Of a stretch of 12,829 nucleotides of DNA, positions 12,763 to 12,829 are shown one piece after another. Under the pieces are notes generated by a model, which worked only from the letters and a program-made list of their open reading frames with translations, had not been told where the DNA came from and did not search any database. How positions within the stretch are numbered: position 1 is the stretch's first letter; every line of letters starts with the position of its first letter. Location: positions 1-12,829 of the forward strand of contig CAAGFF010000019.1 in assembly GCA_900769055.1 (NCBI GenBank), in the 5' to 3' direction. The position numbers and the translations under genes are program-made. This DNA comes from an uncultured Prevotella sp. GTDB taxonomy: Bacteria > Bacteroidota > Bacteroidia > Bacteroidales > Bacteroidaceae.

Positions 12763-12829
12763 TTAAGATATCAGGACGTTTGATGTGTCCTCTCGCCTAT
12801 GTCCTTCTGTTTGTTTATTCCTCTCTTTC

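Larger units (their letters stand above)
12454..12829. other. Non-coding stretch rich in palindromes and tandem repeats
   Basis: No credible gene is seen in these 376 bp on either strand. Instead there are, in order: a GTAG-preceded hairpin (12477-12499), a 25-bp tandem repeat with palindromic cores (12540-12614), a 7-bp hairpin (12634-12650), an 11-bp hairpin (12662-12686), a 30-bp imperfect palindrome (12716-12745) and another 7-bp hairpin (12746-12762). The last 65 bp hold nothing recognisable beyond a second ACGTTTG (12776-12782). Confidence 0.7.

Overview
The window looks like a chromosomal segment from a Bacteroidales bacterium, most likely Prevotella or a close relative. The gene families are typical of that group: a DPP-IV-type S9 peptidase, a stand-alone THUMP RNA methyltransferase with a basic tail, a GIN-domain lipoprotein, and a CarboxypepD_reg/DUF5686 outer-membrane protein. 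Bacteroidetes-type -7 boxes (TAnnTTTG) stand in front of the main transcription units. Genus is an inference; no rRNA or marker gene is present.

Layout. (1) Positions 1-3099, minus strand: one apparent operon, cysE -> rlmL-like methyltransferase -> S9 peptidase (cut by the left edge), with a 36-bp gap and then an 11-bp overlap. (2) 3100-3299: divergent intergenic region with a TAATTTTG box for each direction, a 14-bp perfect palindrome and two TGTAACA repeats. (3) 3300-6347, plus strand: a phosphate transporter of the PiT family with a soluble helical (PhoU-like) C-terminal domain, then a small lipoprotein with a 20-residue G-x-G repeat. (4) 6401-6464: an 11-bp perfect inverted repeat plus T7 that looks like a terminator and also contains a TACCTTTG -7 box. 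(5) 6469-9695, plus strand: a tight four-gene unit of MobA-like nucleotidyltransferase, ATP-grasp protein, CDP-alcohol phosphatidyltransferase and HAD phosphatase. (6) 9692-9914: a dense composite repeat element separating the HAD gene from the next gene. (7) 9931-12453: an 840-residue DUF5686 outer-membrane protein. (8) 12454-12829: no credible gene, but a run of strong palindromes and a 25-bp tandem repeat.

How the genes may work together. The four genes at 6469-9695 read as a pathway for an unusual phospholipid head group or polyol phosphodiester: a nucleotidyltransferase that could make a CDP-polyol, a membrane transferase that joins it to an alcohol, a phosphatase, and an ATP-grasp enzyme that could phosphorylate or ligate an intermediate. 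The nearest characterised parallels are di-myo-inositol-phosphate synthesis (cytidylyltransferase, CDP-alcohol transferase, phosphatase) and inositol-lipid synthesis in Bacteroidetes. No myo-inositol-phosphate synthase is in the window, so inositol as the substrate is a hypothesis. This cluster is the best candidate here for an under-described system.

The non-coding DNA is the second point of interest. The 9692-9914 block has direct repeats outside, near-perfect inverted repeats inside, a predicted multi-branched fold and inverted 9-mer arrays. The 12481-12762 block holds four perfect hairpins whose three-base loops are GCA, GGA, GTA and GAA, all of the GNA type.
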